A stretch of DNA of 5,644 bases from Afipia sp. (GTDB lineage Bacteria > Pseudomonadota > Alphaproteobacteria > Rhizobiales > Xanthobacteraceae), in the NCBI GenBank assembly GCA_020056155.1, contig JAGVII010000888.1, positions 1-5,644 on the forward strand. Reading direction: 5' to 3'. The notes beneath the pieces are model-generated. The model did no database searches. It was given only the letters and a program-made list of their open reading frames with translations, and had not been told where the DNA came from. Of this stretch, positions 4,835 through 5,644 are shown one piece after another. The position numbers were made by a program, and so were the translations under genes. The number at the start of each line of letters is the position of its first letter. Position 1 is the first letter of the stretch.

Positions 4835-5245
4835 CTAGGTGTGAAACTTCAGACCATCGACGATCTTGTCAACCACCTTGCGCTCGGCGCGGAACGCCAG
4901 CCCGACCAGATTGAGATCGGCGCGGATGACGGCCTGCACCGCCGCGCGGTTGGCTTCGTCATGCGTGGTCTTGAACATGTCCTCGGTATAGACGGCGGGC
5001 TTCACGTCGCGCGCAAGGGCCCGTTCGAGCGCCCGTGACAATGCCGGCCGGTCCGCGCCGTAGATCAGGATCGGCTGACCGATCAGCGCATGGTAGCGCG
5101 TGCCTGACCTGTCCGCATACGGCTCGCCGACGCATTCGGGAAACGCCGCCGCGATGCCGCTGGCAAGAAACGCCGCGACGTTCAGCTTCTGCCAGACCTC
5201 CAGGTCCGAGCGGATGACGAGGGCAACCTTGGTGTCGAATTGCAT
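4835..5245 (-). CDS. DUF2000 family protein
   Basis: This 136-residue protein matches the DUF2000 family by its start MQFDTKVALVIRSDLEVWQK and the segment LNVAAFLASGIAA (21-33). A central YHALIGQPILIYGAD strand (51-65) and a late VYTEDMFKTTHDEANR segment (85-100) are also typical. The family is about 130-140 residues, cytoplasmic and without a known reaction. As I recall, its structure resembles the peptidyl-tRNA hydrolase 2 fold, which does not by itself prove that activity. No signal peptide or membrane segment is seen. The gene starts 18 bases after the hisS stop codon, so the two are very likely co-transcribed. The ribosome-binding site is poor (only a GG about 8 bases before the ATG), which fits translation following hisS. 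The next gene is 96 bases away, past an inverted repeat. Confidence 0.87.
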   Translation of the reverse strand: MQFDTKVALVIRSDLEVWQKLNVAAFLASGIAAAFPECVGEPYADRSGTRYHALIGQPILIYGADRPALSRALERALARDVKPAVYTEDMFKTTHDEANRAAVQAVIRADLNLVGLAFRAERKVVDKIVDGLKFHT

Positions 5246-5263
5246 GCGCGACCGTTATTGTTC

Positions 5264-5644
5264 TTAGTTTTTGCTGGCCCAGCTTACATTGTGACGATCG
5301 AGAATTTCGCGAACCTTTTCGACGAGTTCGCTTTCCTGACAGGAAATCTGTGCCTTCGCTTGCGCCTGCAAATGTTCCTCGCGGTCGCTGCCACTGGCAT
5401 CTGCCAACGCACTGCCCGCGATCATGTCCTTGATCTGCACTTCGCCCTTCGCCTTCTCGTCGCCGCCCTGAATGACGACGCACGGCGAATTGCGGCGATC
5501 GGCATATTTGAACTGCACGCCGAGATTGTTTTTCGGGTTGCCGAGATAAAGCTCCGCACGAATTCCTGCGTTGCGCAGCGTCGCGACGAATTTTTGATAT
5601 TGCGCGATCTCGTTGCGATCCATCACCAGCACGACCACGGGACC
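5264..5644 (-). CDS. hisS: Histidyl-tRNA synthetase, C-terminal part
   Basis: The last 126 residues of HisRS are present; the gene continues past the right edge. The visible part is the C-terminal anticodon-binding domain of class IIa synthetases, which recognises the tRNA-His anticodon stem-loop while the missing N-terminal domain charges the tRNA with histidine. Diagnostic segments are a VVVLVMDR strand at the edge, [34 protein letters not shown] and GEVQIKDMI. The tail ([10 protein letters not shown]) ends with TAA at 5264-5266. Alphaproteobacterial HisRS is a divergent lineage that in many members reads a tRNA-His lacking the G-1 base; motif 2, needed to judge this, is outside the window. 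DUF2000 follows after 18 bases, probably in one transcript. Confidence 0.95.
   Translation of the reverse strand, partial: GPVVVLVMDRNEIAQYQKFVATLRNAGIRAELYLGNPKNNLGVQFKYADRRNSPCVVIQGGDEKAKGEVQIKDMIAGSALADASGSDREEHLQAQAKAQISCQESELVEKVREILDRHNVSWASKN

Noticed and set aside
4184..5038. Rightward 284-codon open frame spanning the thioesterase, tautomerase and DUF2000 genes
   Set aside because: It is antisense to three recognised genes and their spacers, with His/Arg-rich composition typical of reversed GC-rich coding DNA. No domain or credible start was seen.
1..5644. Defence system, CRISPR array, toxin-antitoxin pair, prophage or insertion sequence
   Set aside because: No direct-repeat arrays, transposase, integrase, nuclease-helicase combinations or toxin-like pairs were found. 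Gene content is housekeeping and small exported proteins with uniform composition.

Overview
The window looks like ordinary chromosomal DNA of an alphaproteobacterium, most likely Nitrobacteraceae/Bradyrhizobiaceae (Bradyrhizobium, Rhodopseudomonas, Afipia or a relative). The basis is high GC, an Omp25/Opa-like porin tail, several tiny secreted proteins of a rhizobial type, a CCGGG-ACAAG-CCCGG palindromic repeat of the kind scattered through bradyrhizobial genomes, and a hisS / DUF2000 / tautomerase / thioesterase arrangement. This placement is inferred from recognition, not from a database search.

Layout from left to right. Bases 1-266 (+) hold the 3' end of an outer-membrane beta-barrel gene, closed by a strong intrinsic terminator at 293-322. 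A cold-shock protein (348-563, -) follows, with a roughly 280-base upstream region that probably holds its promoter and a structured leader. Next is rlmJ (842-1702, -), a 23S rRNA adenine methyltransferase. An 87-bp palindromic repeat (1766-1852) fills the gap between rlmJ and a secreted RNase T2 gene (1879-2631, -). Then come a secreted four-cysteine protein of unknown function (2804-3274, -) with its own terminator, a divergent secreted 99-residue protein (3443-3742, +), and a 72-residue secreted peptide (3817-4035, -).

The right-hand third is a leftward gene run. It starts with the C-terminal end of hisS (5264-5644, running off the window). An 18-base gap leads to a DUF2000 protein (4835-5245). 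A 96-base spacer with a perfect inverted repeat then precedes a tightly coupled pair: a 4-oxalocrotonate-tautomerase-like protein (4538-4738) and an FlK-like hot-dog thioesterase (4130-4525), only 12 bases apart.

Two functional themes are visible. One is RNA metabolism (RlmJ, HisRS, cold-shock protein, RNase T2), probably coincidental neighbours rather than a pathway. The other is small-molecule/acyl-CoA handling by the tautomerase-thioesterase pair. I found no phage, transposase, CRISPR array, toxin-antitoxin pair, tRNA or rRNA. No stretch over 300 bases lacks a gene. I do not see a clearly new biological system. The items most worth a second look are the palindromic repeat and the false N-terminal extension it gives rlmJ, and the thioesterase-tautomerase pair with its upstream inverted repeat.
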